Shown: piece by piece, positions 25,256 to 33,634 of the stretch
Numbering within the stretch: position 1 is the first letter of the stretch
How the letters are laid out: every line of letters begins with the position of its first letter
From: JACQGD01 sp045628725
Lineage (GTDB): Bacteria; Patescibacteriota; Saccharimonadia; Saccharimonadales; Saccharimonadaceae
Reading direction: 5' to 3'
NCBI GenBank assembly: GCA_045628725.1
Contig: JAZQPT010000015.1
Coordinates: forward strand, 1 to 64,000
Length of the DNA: 64,000 bases
Made by a program: the position numbers and the translations under genes
The notes under the pieces: generated by a model
Database searches by the model: none
Seen by the model: only the letters and a program-made list of their open reading frames with translations
Told to the model about the DNA's origin: nothing

Positions 25256-25951
25256 CTAGATGCTGGGTGTATGGAGCTTTAGCGCTTTTCTATGAAGTTT
25301 ATAGGATGGATCTTCGGTTGCGACCAGTGACCAGAACGCATCGGAATGATTCATTTGTTTTGTATGGCATAGTTCGTGGATCAGTACATAGTCGATTAAT
25401 TCATGAGGCAGCTTCATTAGTGCGATATTCAAACTAATCGTGCCGTTGCTACTACAGCTACCCCATCGCCCGCTGGCATGCGAAAATCGAACACGCTCAT
25501 AATCGCAGTCCATTTGGTCGGCAAGAAATGCAAGTCGCTTCGGCAGGTAGCTTTTCGCTTCGATTCGCAGTGCTAAGGTCATAACTTCACGTACCTTTGC
25601 GACAACGTCAGGGTCTGTTAGTTGTGAATCGGTTGGCAGTGATACGACGATCTGCTGTTTATGGCGCGCCACCGATGGCTCGGCTTTGGTTGATGGAATG
25701 ACTACGAGCGTATGGCTTTTGCCTATGACCATGCCATTTGTCAGTTCGTAGGTAGGTTGCTGAACGTTGATCATTGTCCGTAATTGATCGCGCGAGGTTT
25801 TGATAAGACGCTTTAACATGAATATTGGCGCATAGAGCGGCAATGATGCGCGGAGTGTTCCGTTTGGCGCTACACTTATTTTTACATGTGTTGAGCGTGA
25901 ACTTCGTCGTATTGTAATGGTGCCAAATTCTTCATCAATTATTGTTGGCAT
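25256..25951 (-). CDS. YgjP-like (DUF45) metallopeptidase-domain protein
   Basis: The 231-residue protein ends in a zincin-type domain with HELCHTKQMNHSDAFW, in which the two His of HExxH and a third downstream His would bind zinc. The upstream block FSHASGRWGSCSSNGTISLN is the second family hallmark. DUF45/YgjP proteins often accompany restriction or stress loci, but their substrates are not established. Here it follows a P-loop kinase gene on the same strand by 13 bases, so the two may form an operon. Confidence 0.85.
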   Translation of the reverse strand: MPTIIDEEFGTITIRRSSRSTHVKISVAPNGTLRASLPLYAPIFMLKRLIKTSRDQLRTMINVQQPTYELTNGMVIGKSHTLVVIPSTKAEPSVARHKQQIVVSLPTDSQLTDPDVVAKVREVMTLALRIEAKSYLPKRLAFLADQMDCDYERVRFSHASGRWGSCSSNGTISLNIALMKLPHELIDYVLIHELCHTKQMNHSDAFWSLVATEDPSYKLHRKALKLHTPSI

Positions 25952-25964
25952 GGCATCTCATCTG

Positions 25965-26573
25965 CTAATTGATCGCTATTCGACCCTGACGTGTTGGTTT
26001 TTGCACTGTTCGCGCTGCGGGACGCTCACTAACCAGGCTCATCTTAGCTGCTTTTTCGACACGGGGTTCAGTTAATTTCTTTAGTACATTTTTTGCTTGT
26101 GAAGCATAGGTGTGCTTGCCGCTAATAACGATGTAGGGGTCTGCTGGGGTCAATGGCTGGAAATGTTCAAATTGTTCGGCAAACTCGTTTTTTGTTAGGG
26201 GGCGAATATGTTTTTCTTTACCTAATCCCTTTAACGACCTCAGCTGAGCTGTATTTGGTTCGGTCTGTACCCAGATAAATAATGGCTGGTAGTCATTCGT
26301 TCGAGCAAATGACGAAATCGTCTGTCGTTCTGCCCGTGTTGTTCCCGGACCTTCGATAAGCAGGGTTTGTTTAGTCTGTATAATTTTGCTTATCGTATAG
26401 TCCCATACTTTTTGGGCAGTACTGTCGTCTGTTGTCAGTGCGCTGATATCGTCAAACGTTAAGTAGGGTGCATTAAAGGTGTTAGAAAACTGTTGTCCGA
26501 AATAGGTTTTGCCTGCGCCCGGGATTCCCACGATAATAATCAAGTGCGGTTTCGTAAGATTTAATGACTTCAT
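25965..26573 (-). CDS. P-loop kinase-like ATPase (AAA_33/zeta-toxin fold)
   Basis: The 202-residue protein has a Walker A GIPGAGKT (residues 17-24), an aspartate pair (FDDIS) and IEGPGTTRAERQ, matching small P-loop kinases of the AAA_33/zeta-like group. The C-terminal 50 residues are basic (Lys/Arg-rich, ending RQGRIAIN) and may bind nucleic acid. AGGA lies 4 bases before ATG 26573. Without an antitoxin partner there is no ground to call it a toxin. It is placed directly upstream of the YgjP-like metallopeptidase. Confidence 0.72.
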   Translation of the reverse strand: MKSLNLTKPHLIIIVGIPGAGKTYFGQQFSNTFNAPYLTFDDISALTTDDSTAQKVWDYTISKIIQTKQTLLIEGPGTTRAERQTISSFARTNDYQPLFIWVQTEPNTAQLRSLKGLGKEKHIRPLTKNEFAEQFEHFQPLTPADPYIVISGKHTYASQAKNVLKKLTEPRVEKAAKMSLVSERPAARTVQKPTRQGRIAIN

Positions 26574-26654
26574 ATATTCCTAGTATAGCAAATACGTGAT
26601 AAATGACATATTACACTCGCTTTAACCATAAACAATTTGTATACTCATTAGTAT

Positions 26655-28301
26655 ATGAATGCTAAATTCACTTTGTCTCCACGCCTTGCGCGTATTTATT
26701 CGGCCGTCTTCATCGTAGCCGGGCTTGTCAGTATTATTTTGCCAGTGATTGGTCTGAAAAGTGCGGTGTTTAGTTTTGCCGGCGGAATTGCAGTTGCAGT
26801 CATGTATATTATTGTCATGCCAATTGTCGCTTACTTCGCGTCACTACATCCTCGATATACCTATGTATATATTGCGCTTCTAAACATTACATCGTTCTTT
26901 GCGTTTATCTTTTATATCGGTGTCTATACGCCGTTTATCCTATTGTGGGCGGTGATTCTGGTGCTAAGTTATTTATATAGTGGAATTTTAGCATTCATCT
27001 TGTCATCGATACTTTTACTAATGCAAACGGCCATAATGCTGTTCGTCTACAATGACTACGCTGATGGATTGGCGGATAGTAATGCGATATATATCGGATT
27101 GTCATTCATATCTGGGCTAGGTACTATAATCACCGGATTTTTTACATCAATGATGATAATGAGGGCGAAGGTCAGGTCGGAGCGTCTTGTTGAATCGCAG
27201 CAGGCCGAGCAAGTTCAGTTGAACCGCTTAAATACATTGCTCAATAGTATTAGCGATACTGTCCTAACAGTGAATAGGTATGGCCGAATAACCTCGCAAA
27301 ATTCCGCAGCTTTATCGTTTTTTGATACCAACCAGACTTTGGTCGGAAAAAGCATCGATACTGTCCTAGAGTTAAAAGATGATGCCATGCAGATAGTGAG
27401 CGTTCGCAAACTTGCCGCAGATATCAAGGGAACGATAGTACGCGATGATGTCTCGATAGTAGATAGTTCGGACGCTATTATGCGATTAAACGTACAGATA
27501 TCACCTATTCATGGAAAATTTGGCGATGACGACAGTGGGTCTGTCATCATTATTCGCGATATCACTCGTCAAAAAACATTAGAGGACGAAAAGGACGAGT
27601 TTATTAGTGTCACTAGTCACGAGCTGCGTACTCCGATAGCTATTGCCGAAGGAAGTTTGAGCAACCTACTGTATATGTTCGAAAAAGGCGTAGAGACCGA
27701 GAAATTGGCATCGTCGGCAGTGGCAGCGCATGACCAGGTGTTATACCTTGCGCGCATGATCAACGACCTGTCGACGCTATCACGTGCCGAGCGCGGCGTT
27801 GGCGACGCTGCTGAAGTGATCAATATGAATACTATGCTGCAGGACTTGTATCATCGCTATCAGCCAGAGGCCGAGGCTAAATCGTTAGCATTGAATCTTG
27901 ATCTAGATGGATTGCCTGACGTGTTGGTAAGTCGTTTATATCTAGAAGAGATTTTGCAGAATTTCCTGACGAATGCTATCAAATATACCAAAGAGGGTTC
28001 CGTAACACTGTCCGGCAAGATAAAAGATGGCAGAATCGTATGTTCCGTTACCGACACAGGTATAGGTATCAGCAAGACCGATCAAGATAAAATATTCAAC
28101 AAATTCTTCCGTAGCGAAGATTATCGCACACGCGAGACGAGTGGCACTGGACTAGGGTTATATGTTGTCACCAAGCTTGCATCAAAGCTTAATACCAAGG
28201 TTGATGTTGTTAGCCGACTAAACCATGGATCGACGTTTAGCTTTACGCTCCCCTCTTCTGTGCTTATACCTGATAACAAAACGACGGACGAAATTTCGTA
28301 A
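26655..28301 (+). CDS. Sensor histidine kinase
   Basis: This 548-residue membrane sensor has about six helices in the first 175 residues, a PAS-like domain (about 190-310; LNSISDTVLTVNRYGRITSQN), the phospho-acceptor HisKA segment SVTSHELRTPIA (His near 323) and an HATPase domain with NAIKYT, VTDTGIGIS, KFFRSED and GTGLGLYVV. It lacks a linked response regulator, so it is an orphan. TATACT (26640-26645) ends 9 bases before ATG 26655, with no ribosome binding site. The signal is unknown; the membrane part resembles a 7TM/MASE-like sensor only in outline. Confidence 0.93.
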   Translation: MNAKFTLSPRLARIYSAVFIVAGLVSIILPVIGLKSAVFSFAGGIAVAVMYIIVMPIVAYFASLHPRYTYVYIALLNITSFFAFIFYIGVYTPFILLWAVILVLSYLYSGILAFILSSILLLMQTAIMLFVYNDYADGLADSNAIYIGLSFISGLGTIITGFFTSMMIMRAKVRSERLVESQQAEQVQLNRLNTLLNSISDTVLTVNRYGRITSQNSAALSFFDTNQTLVGKSIDTVLELKDDAMQIVSVRKLAADIKGTIVRDDVSIVDSSDAIMRLNVQISPIHGKFGDDDSGSVIIIRDITRQKTLEDEKDEFISVTSHELRTPIAIAEGSLSNLLYMFEKGVETEKLASSAVAAHDQVLYLARMINDLSTLSRAERGVGDAAEVINMNTMLQDLYHRYQPEAEAKSLALNLDLDGLPDVLVSRLYLEEILQNFLTNAIKYTKEGSVTLSGKIKDGRIVCSVTDTGIGISKTDQDKIFNKFFRSEDYRTRETSGTGLGLYVVTKLASKLNTKVDVVSRLNHGSTFSFTLPSSVLIPDNKTTDEIS

Positions 28302-28337
28302 CTTTTATCAAATCTGGTACAATGGTGCTTGGTTCAT

Positions 28338-28412
28338 AGGGGCGTAGTACAACGGTTAGTATATGGGTCTCCAAAACCTAGGATCGTGGTTCGATTCCAC
28401 GCGCCCCTGCCA
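28338..28412 (+). tRNA. tRNA-Trp (CCA anticodon)
   Basis: The cloverleaf is complete: acceptor AGGGGCG/CGCCCCT, T-loop GGTTCGATTCC and anticodon loop CTCCAAA, giving anticodon CCA. Discriminator G is followed by an encoded CCA. trpS, the matching synthetase, lies 13 kb away. Confidence 0.95.
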
Positions 28413-28450
28413 TAGAAAAATGATCACCATTTGGTGGTCATTTTTCTATA
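28413..28450 (+). terminator. Terminator after tRNA-Trp
   Basis: AGAAAAATGATCACC and its complement GGTGGTCATTTTTCT form a long stem with a T-tract, starting right after the tRNA. Confidence 0.88.
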
Positions 28451-28832
28451 TCTAGAGATGTGTGGATCCGAATCACGATCGCGGCAGCTTTAGCCGACGC
28501 AAGATCGTGGTTCGTGTAGCGACGAGAAATAAAAAATGTGTTTACATATTTTTATGATCGAGCGGATATAGGAAGCGGAGCGACCGCCAGACATGCGCCC
28601 TATCACCTCTTAGTTTATTGTTGTGTAAAGCCGTTCTGTCTCTAGATATTCTACGAACCTCTGCTATAAAAGATCAATCACAGCCTGGTGGGCACTTCTA
28701 TGCAAAGAGATGCCTGGGTTAAAGCAGCGATCCGTTCCAACAAAGTCGAACAATCGTTAGCGAAAGAGTTAAGCAATAAAACAAACTATTCTCAGTATAT
28801 ATTTTTACATAACATAGTGTAATAATAGGCAC
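28451..28832. other. Intergenic stretch with a branched inverted repeat
   Basis: This 380-base gap holds a near-perfect inverted repeat, CGAATCACGATC (28469-28480) with GATCGTGGTTCG (28503-28514), which encloses a smaller hairpin CGGC-AGCTTTA-GCCG. The rest is AT-rich with no supported gene apart from a doubtful 40-residue reading frame at 28700-28822. It might be a decayed gene or a structured RNA; nothing further can be supported. Confidence 0.4.
28700..28822 (+). CDS. Possible small ORF (40 aa)
   Basis: The frame reads MQRDAWVKAAIRSNKVEQ and continues to a stop at 28820-28822. The composition (amphipathic, Lys/Gln/Ser-rich) is protein-like, but there is no convincing ribosome binding site. 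Its stop overlaps the -10 box of the next gene. It may be the tail of a lost gene. Confidence 0.25.
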   Translation: MQRDAWVKAAIRSNKVEQSLAKELSNKTNYSQYIFLHNIV

Positions 28833-29243
28833 ATGAAAAACCATGAACCGATATCACTGATTTCAGTCGAAGATGCTCTCGCCCCTAGAACAGAAGAATT
28901 AACATCTCTGTTCGTACAGTTAAGAGATAAATTTAATGTTGCTAACCCTGCAGACCTACCCCAAGACAATGAAGATGTCGCAAGTGCTATGGAAGACCAA
29001 TACGAGTGGGATGTACTTGTTGATGATACAGCGAGGCGATTTGATACTCCGGAATCTGCCGTAGAAGCGAGCTATCTAAAGAGTGTCTTTTTTACTGACG
29101 CGGGTTTTAACGATAAGATGTATGTGATTGAAGTCCTTGACTGGATAGGTCAAGATTATCAACACGCTAAGGAAATGGGTTTTACGAGATTAGCATCAAG
29201 AATAGAATCAAAAATGAAAGATCTATCTAGACTCTACGAATAA
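28833..29243 (+). CDS. Hypothetical protein (136 aa)
   Basis: I do not recognise this acidic, probably all-helical 136-residue protein. It has many Asp and Glu residues, no Cys and no membrane segment. The start has no ribosome binding site; a TAATAA/AATAAT box at 28820-28826 ends about 7 bases before ATG 28833, consistent with a leaderless message. It is followed by a minus-strand fragment with no spacing for an operon. Low GC compared with the small gene at 29571 suggests different histories. Confidence 0.6.
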   Translation: MKNHEPISLISVEDALAPRTEELTSLFVQLRDKFNVANPADLPQDNEDVASAMEDQYEWDVLVDDTARRFDTPESAVEASYLKSVFFTDAGFNDKMYVIEVLDWIGQDYQHAKEMGFTRLASRIESKMKDLSRLYE

Positions 29244-29277
29244 ATGAATAGGGTGTCTTTCTTCGTAATGTCTTGAT

Positions 29278-29469
29278 CTATGAAAGCAGGTTCCAGTTAT
29301 TCAGGTATTCCTCATCTAGATCTGTAAATTTACGTATAGTTGAATCGTTATGGATACTCCCGCCGCGACTAGGTGTTTTTAACCATGTAGCATGAGTCTC
29401 TTTGACGCGTCTCGCTACTTCCTTGCTAGGTTCAATAAAGTAATCTGGAGCTTTGACAGTCCCGTACAT
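29278..29469 (-). pseudogene. Short conserved-looking C-terminal fragment (63 aa)
   Basis: The 63-residue frame contains a polar block (KTPSRGGSIHNDSTIRKF, then DLDEEYLNNWNLL) that looks like the conserved end of a longer protein rather than random coding. A TAA stop lies 9 bases before the ATG and the start has no usable ribosome binding site, so it is probably a leftover C-terminal piece of a lost gene. I cannot name the parent family with confidence; a mobile nuclease-type protein is one guess. Confidence 0.4.
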
Positions 29470-29496
29470 CCTTGTTTAGAATCCTACATAGTTACA

Positions 29497-29525
29497 TTGA
29501 CATTTATATAACAAAGTTATAAAGT
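29497..29525 (+). promoter_or_regulatory. Promoter of the small gene at 29571
   Basis: TTGACA (29497-29502) and TAAAGT (29520-29525) are 17 bases apart. Confidence 0.5.
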
Positions 29526-29570
29526 AGTGATTGTTCAACAGAGGTATACCATCGACTGATAGGAAACAGC

Positions 29571-29981
29571 GTGTCAAACGGCACCGTTATTGATCTGGAC
29601 GATCAGTTCATCCAGGAAGCCACAGAGATCTTCACCGAGTTCGAGAAACTGTGTCAGGGGCGCAGGGGCGTGACAGAACGGCTGTATACATATATGGCCG
29701 TTCCCGATATCGAGTGCGCGCTTAACTGCATGAGCGCCTATGTCGACATGATCGGCACAATGAATCTCCAGCGCATCCACCAGAGGTATCCTGAAAAGTC
29801 CGGGGACGAGATTCGCGTCTTGCTTGGAGAAGAACTCGTGTTCTACCTGAGCCTGGTTGTCGTGAGGCAGAAATTGACTGAACTGGCAGATCGCTACGGC
29901 GTTCGAGCTACAAATGGATATGTCGCCTATACCTATCACTACACTGGTATATGGCCCTGGAGTGAAGCTATTATGCTCTGA
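29571..29981 (+). CDS. Hypothetical protein (136 aa)
   Basis: An unrecognised soluble protein. Translation is taken to start at GTG 29571, behind GATAGGAAACAGC. The protein has an acidic N-terminal helix (DDQFIQEATEIFTEFEK) and a C-terminus rich in Tyr and Trp (YVAYTYHYTGIWPW). No catalytic motif or membrane segment is seen. A promoter lies upstream, and an 18-bp hairpin followed by a separate terminator lies downstream, so it is a complete monocistronic unit like the other isolated small genes. Confidence 0.6.
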   Translation: MSNGTVIDLDDQFIQEATEIFTEFEKLCQGRRGVTERLYTYMAVPDIECALNCMSAYVDMIGTMNLQRIHQRYPEKSGDEIRVLLGEELVFYLSLVVVRQKLTELADRYGVRATNGYVAYTYHYTGIWPWSEAIML

Positions 29982-29992
29982 ATGAACGCAAC

Positions 29993-30036
29993 AGGTGGCG
30001 GCATCGACAAACTTAGTGTTGTCGATGTCGCCACCT
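29993..30036 (+). repeat. Long 3' hairpin after the 29571 gene
   Basis: AGGTGGCG-G-CATCGACAA pairs with TTGTCGATG-T-CGCCACCT (18 positions, one G-U or mismatch) around an 8-base loop. No T-tract follows directly; the actual terminator is a second hairpin at 30042. Confidence 0.8.
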
Positions 30037-30041
30037 AACGT

Positions 30042-30065
30042 ACACCCGGATGGGTGTTTTTTATT
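30042..30065 (+). terminator. Terminator of the 29571 gene
   Basis: ACACCC-GGAT-GGGTGT is followed by six T residues. It also lies at the 3' end of the convergent mscS gene. Confidence 0.8.
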
Positions 30066-30068
30066 AGA

Positions 30069-31025
30069 TTATTTATCTTTTTTGATACGTACGGCACGTT
30101 TGAATTTACTATCGGCTACAGGATCGGCAAATCGAGCGATAGGTTCATATACAAGTAACTTGTCTGCTTTTTTCTTGCCGTCATCGAGGGCCTTTATGGC
30201 ATTAACGAAATAATTATCAATCAGCCATTCGCGACCTGGTGCAGTTTGTCCGACAACAGTGATGCGCCATAAATCTTCACCCCATCGTTCGGCATATTTC
30301 ATTCGGAGCGGACGCGCTAACATTGTAGGCCCTGTCGGCATTGCTTCGATAATCTTGTTGATCGCTTTTTCTGCGGCTACACGGTCATGAACAAAGATGT
30401 CAACTGCTTCAGTTCGCAGTGCGTGCGGGGTGACGTGAACTGCTTGGATCTGCTGATTATGTACCCACACGACTTCACCGCTTAGGCTGCGTAATTTTGT
30501 TGAGCGAAGTGTCATACGCTCGACCACACCGGTCATGTTAATGAAAGGTTCAATTTTAATATAATCACCAATAGTAAACCACTTTTCGATGATCATCGTT
30601 GCGCCCATAGTAATGTCACGTAGTAAAATCCCTAGCGTCTGTCCTGCAATAACGATAAAGAAAGCACTGGCACCAATTGCAGCGGCACCGGAACCGCCGA
30701 GTTGCATACTACCTTGTGGCGTGAGCACCCGCCATGTGACGTAGGCTGCGATGGCGACAACCACAGCACGCACGATAGCAACAGCAACACTGAGGTATGT
30801 TTCGACTTGTCGATACAGCACAACTTTGTCTTCGCGAGTTTCGGTGTCACCATGAACAGCTACTCGTTGAGCGATCTTTATGATGCCTCTTGCTAGAAAA
30901 CGACTAAGCCAATACGATATAGCAATAGAAAAAATAAGAATAAGTACTGCCCTATATTCGTTTGGCCGCGATAAAAAATCGCTGAGTTCTGTCAGTGTTG
31001 TGTCAAGTAAATTTTTTGCGTCCAT
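30069..31025 (-). CDS. mscS: MscS-family mechanosensitive channel
   Basis: A 318-residue small-conductance mechanosensitive channel, which releases solutes on hypo-osmotic shock. It has three or four helices in the first 140 residues, a Gly/Ala-rich pore helix (LGGSGAAAIGASAFFIVIAGQTLG), the beta domain (IIEKWFTIGDYIKIEPF, GVVERMTLRSTKLRSLSGEVVWVHNQ) and an alpha/beta C-terminus. TATAAT ends 9 bases before ATG 31025 and no ribosome binding site is present. Along with otsAB and the antiporter it forms an osmotic-stress set spread over the window. Confidence 0.92.
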   Translation of the reverse strand: MDAKNLLDTTLTELSDFLSRPNEYRAVLILIFSIAISYWLSRFLARGIIKIAQRVAVHGDTETREDKVVLYRQVETYLSVAVAIVRAVVVAIAAYVTWRVLTPQGSMQLGGSGAAAIGASAFFIVIAGQTLGILLRDITMGATMIIEKWFTIGDYIKIEPFINMTGVVERMTLRSTKLRSLSGEVVWVHNQQIQAVHVTPHALRTEAVDIFVHDRVAAEKAINKIIEAMPTGPTMLARPLRMKYAERWGEDLWRITVVGQTAPGREWLIDNYFVNAIKALDDGKKKADKLLVYEPIARFADPVADSKFKRAVRIKKDK

Positions 31026-31090
31026 CTTTGTATGATTATACGCCGTTTTGCCTTAAAAATCGATGGTTTATATATCGCCTGTGATTGCTG

Positions 31091-31119
31091 TTGAAAAACC
31101 GTTAGCAGCTTGGTATGAT
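31091..31119 (+). promoter_or_regulatory. Promoter of the alpha-glucan operon
   Basis: TTGAAA (31091-31096) and TATGAT (31114-31119) are 17 bases apart and drive the GT4-GH57-GH15-unknown operon with a leader of about 60 bases. Confidence 0.7.
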
Positions 31120-31184
31120 GGAGAAAAGAAGCTTAAACAAATAAAGGGGTGTTCGGCTGACGATTGTCATTCGTACAGGGTAAA

Positions 31185-32408
31185 ATGAACATATTAATGC
31201 TTGGGTGGGAGTTACCTCCGCATAACAGCGGCGGTCTGGGTGTTGCATGTTATCATCTGTCTGAAGCATTGGCTAAAAACGGTGCTTCAATCGACTTTGT
31301 CGTTCCTTACGAAGCCGACCACTCATCTATAGACTTTATGAATGTTCATGCAGCAACTCCTATCTCGCCGAAAAATCAATACGGATTGAACGCATATGAC
31401 AGCGATCAGTCGATGGTACTTGATCTTGATCATGTACATCCTGACGATACTTCATCTATGCGCGCCATCCAAAAACAATATATTCGCTACGTCGAACGAA
31501 TGCTTGACACGGTCACTCCTGATGTTATTCACGCCCATGACTGGTTGACGATGGAAGCAGGCGTACGCGCTAAAGAACTATCTGGTGCCCCACTGTTTGT
31601 TCATGTACACGCCACTGAATTTGATCGATGCGGAGAGAATGCTACGGGCAATCCTGTCGTCCACGAAATCGAACAGCAGGCACTATTAATGGCCGACAGG
31701 ATCTTTGCCGTTAGTGCGATTACCAAAAGCATCATTGTTCATCGGTATGGCATCCCTGCAGATAAAGTGGAAGTTGTTTATAATGCCATTGATATCGATA
31801 GTTTTGCAGAATACGAATACGATCGCCGAACTTACCGCTATTTAGAACTACTACGTTCCGAAGGATATACGGTCGCTGTGACAATTACCCGCTTTACGGT
31901 ACAAAAAGGTCTTACCCACTTTCTGCGTGCGGCAGCCAGAGCGAGTGAAAAATACGATAAACTTGTGTACTTATTTGCTGGCGACGGTGAACAGCGTGAC
32001 GAACTGATTGCGATGGCCGCAGAACTGGGTATTGCCGACAAGGTGTTCTTTACGGGATTTGTTCGCGGTAAACAGTGGCGAGATTCATATTCAGTTGCAG
32101 ATATATTCGTTATGAGTTCTGTTAGCGAACCGTTTGGACTAACCGCCCTCGAAGCCGCACATCATAATAGTGCACTCATTATTAGTAAACAATCAGGTGT
32201 GGCCGAAGTACTAAAGCACATATTCCGGTTCGATTTTTGGGATTCCGATCGACTTGCCGATCAAATGGTTGCTATTGCAACGTCGCCAAGCCTAGCGCAA
32301 GAACTTCGTACTGGAGTACAATCCGAATATGCGCGGCTAAGCTGGCATGACGTCGCAGTACAATGTCGCGAACTATATAGTGCATCAAAACAAGGAGCAA
32401 TTGTATGA
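31185..32408 (+). CDS. Family 4/5 glycosyltransferase (glycogen-synthase-like)
   Basis: The protein has the two-Rossmann GT-B layout: LMLGWELPPHNSGGLGVAC at the start (the GG-containing donor loop), HAHDWLT in the middle, and a C-terminal nucleotide-sugar site FVMSSVSEPFGLTALEAA with the E-x7-E pattern. This makes it a retaining GT4/GT5 enzyme, close in outline to archaeal alpha-glucan synthases. ATG 31185 with AGGG 4 bases upstream is the start; an upstream TTG in frame is less likely. Its stop overlaps the GH57 start (ATGA), so the operon is translationally coupled. Confidence 0.88.
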   Translation: MNILMLGWELPPHNSGGLGVACYHLSEALAKNGASIDFVVPYEADHSSIDFMNVHAATPISPKNQYGLNAYDSDQSMVLDLDHVHPDDTSSMRAIQKQYIRYVERMLDTVTPDVIHAHDWLTMEAGVRAKELSGAPLFVHVHATEFDRCGENATGNPVVHEIEQQALLMADRIFAVSAITKSIIVHRYGIPADKVEVVYNAIDIDSFAEYEYDRRTYRYLELLRSEGYTVAVTITRFTVQKGLTHFLRAAARASEKYDKLVYLFAGDGEQRDELIAMAAELGIADKVFFTGFVRGKQWRDSYSVADIFVMSSVSEPFGLTALEAAHHNSALIISKQSGVAEVLKHIFRFDFWDSDRLADQMVAIATSPSLAQELRTGVQSEYARLSWHDVAVQCRELYSASKQGAIV

Positions 32409-33634
32409 CAAAACCGGGCGTAGCACTATATCTTCAGGTACATCAACCCTACCGGGTACGACCATACACCGTCTTTGACACGGCAGAAAGTCATAACTAC
32501 TTTGATGCAGTATCGTACGAAGACGTAACGAACAATGAAGCAATTTTCAAAAAGGTCGCAGATAAATCATATCGGCCCATGAACCATGTACTGGAGCGTT
32601 TGCTTGCCGAAAATCCGGACTTTAAACTCTCACTTAGTATCACTGGTACCTTCCTAGAGCAGGCCGAACAATGGGCGCCTGATGTCATCACGAGTTTTCA
32701 GCGTATGGTTGCGACGGGTCGCGTCGAAATACTCGCAGAGACGTATCATCATAGCTTGGCGTTCTTCTATTCTCGATCAGAATTCGAACGACAAGTCACA
32801 TTGCACCAATTAAAAATCCAGCAAGTGTTTAACGTTACGCCAACTGTATTCCGTAACACCGAACTTGCATACGACGACACTGTTGGTCAGTGGGCTGAAT
32901 CTGCAGGCTACAAAGGTGTCCTTGCTGAAGGTTGGGACAAAGTATTAGATTGGCGTAGCCCAAACCACGTGTATCGCCCACCGGCGACAAATACTATTGG
33001 ATTATTGCTAAAGAACTACCGATTGAGCGACGATATTGCATTCCGCTACAGCAACAGAAGTTGGAACGAATGGCCACTGACGACGAACAAATATAGTCAG
33101 TGGGTTGATGCGGCGTTCGATAAAGGTCCTCTTGTGAACTTATTTATGGATTACGAAACATTTGGTGAACACCAATGGGCTGACACTGGCATCTTCGGAT
33201 TCTTTAGCCAGTTCGTTACAGAATGGTCTAAGCGAGACGACCGCACGTTCTACACGGTGAGCGGTGCTATCGACACCTTTAAGCCAGAGGCAGAACTAAG
33301 CATCCCCCATACAACGACTTGGGCGGATACAGAACGAGACTTGAGTGCGTGGACAGGCAATACTATGCAGCGCGAAGCACTTCGCTACCTGTACGCCCTA
33401 GAGAATGACATCATCAGAACAGGCAATGGCGGGCTGATTAGTGATTGGCGTAAATTACAGTCATCTGACCTTGTTTATTATATGAGTACAAAATGGCAAG
33501 AAGATGGGGACGTTCATGCCTACTTTAGCCCCTACGATTCGCCGTATGACGCGTTTTTATACTACATCAATGTCATCAGAGATCTGCGCTACCGACTAAT
33601 GAGTGAACACGGAACAGGTCACCTGCATGGCTAG
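32405..33634 (+). CDS. Glycoside hydrolase family 57 (alpha-amylase / 4-alpha-glucanotransferase type)
   Basis: GH57 enzymes cleave or transfer alpha-1,4-glucan chains. The motifs are HQPYR (residues 13-17), VFRNTELAYD with the nucleophile Glu near 154, and MDYETFGEHQ with the acid/base Asp near 249. No signal peptide is present, so it acts in the cytoplasm on an internal polymer. The 409-residue length covers the catalytic barrel without a long C-terminal extension. The start overlaps the upstream glycosyltransferase stop and its end overlaps the GH15 start. Confidence 0.93.
   Translation: MTKPGVALYLQVHQPYRVRPYTVFDTAESHNYFDAVSYEDVTNNEAIFKKVADKSYRPMNHVLERLLAENPDFKLSLSITGTFLEQAEQWAPDVITSFQRMVATGRVEILAETYHHSLAFFYSRSEFERQVTLHQLKIQQVFNVTPTVFRNTELAYDDTVGQWAESAGYKGVLAEGWDKVLDWRSPNHVYRPPATNTIGLLLKNYRLSDDIAFRYSNRSWNEWPLTTNKYSQWVDAAFDKGPLVNLFMDYETFGEHQWADTGIFGFFSQFVTEWSKRDDRTFYTVSGAIDTFKPEAELSIPHTTTWADTERDLSAWTGNTMQREALRYLYALENDIIRTGNGGLISDWRKLQSSDLVYYMSTKWQEDGDVHAYFSPYDSPYDAFLYYINVIRDLRYRLMSEHGTGHLHG

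Noticed and set aside
25965..26573. Zeta-type toxin
   Set aside because: Only the general P-loop kinase fold is visible and no antitoxin gene is adjacent; the neighbour is a metallopeptidase.
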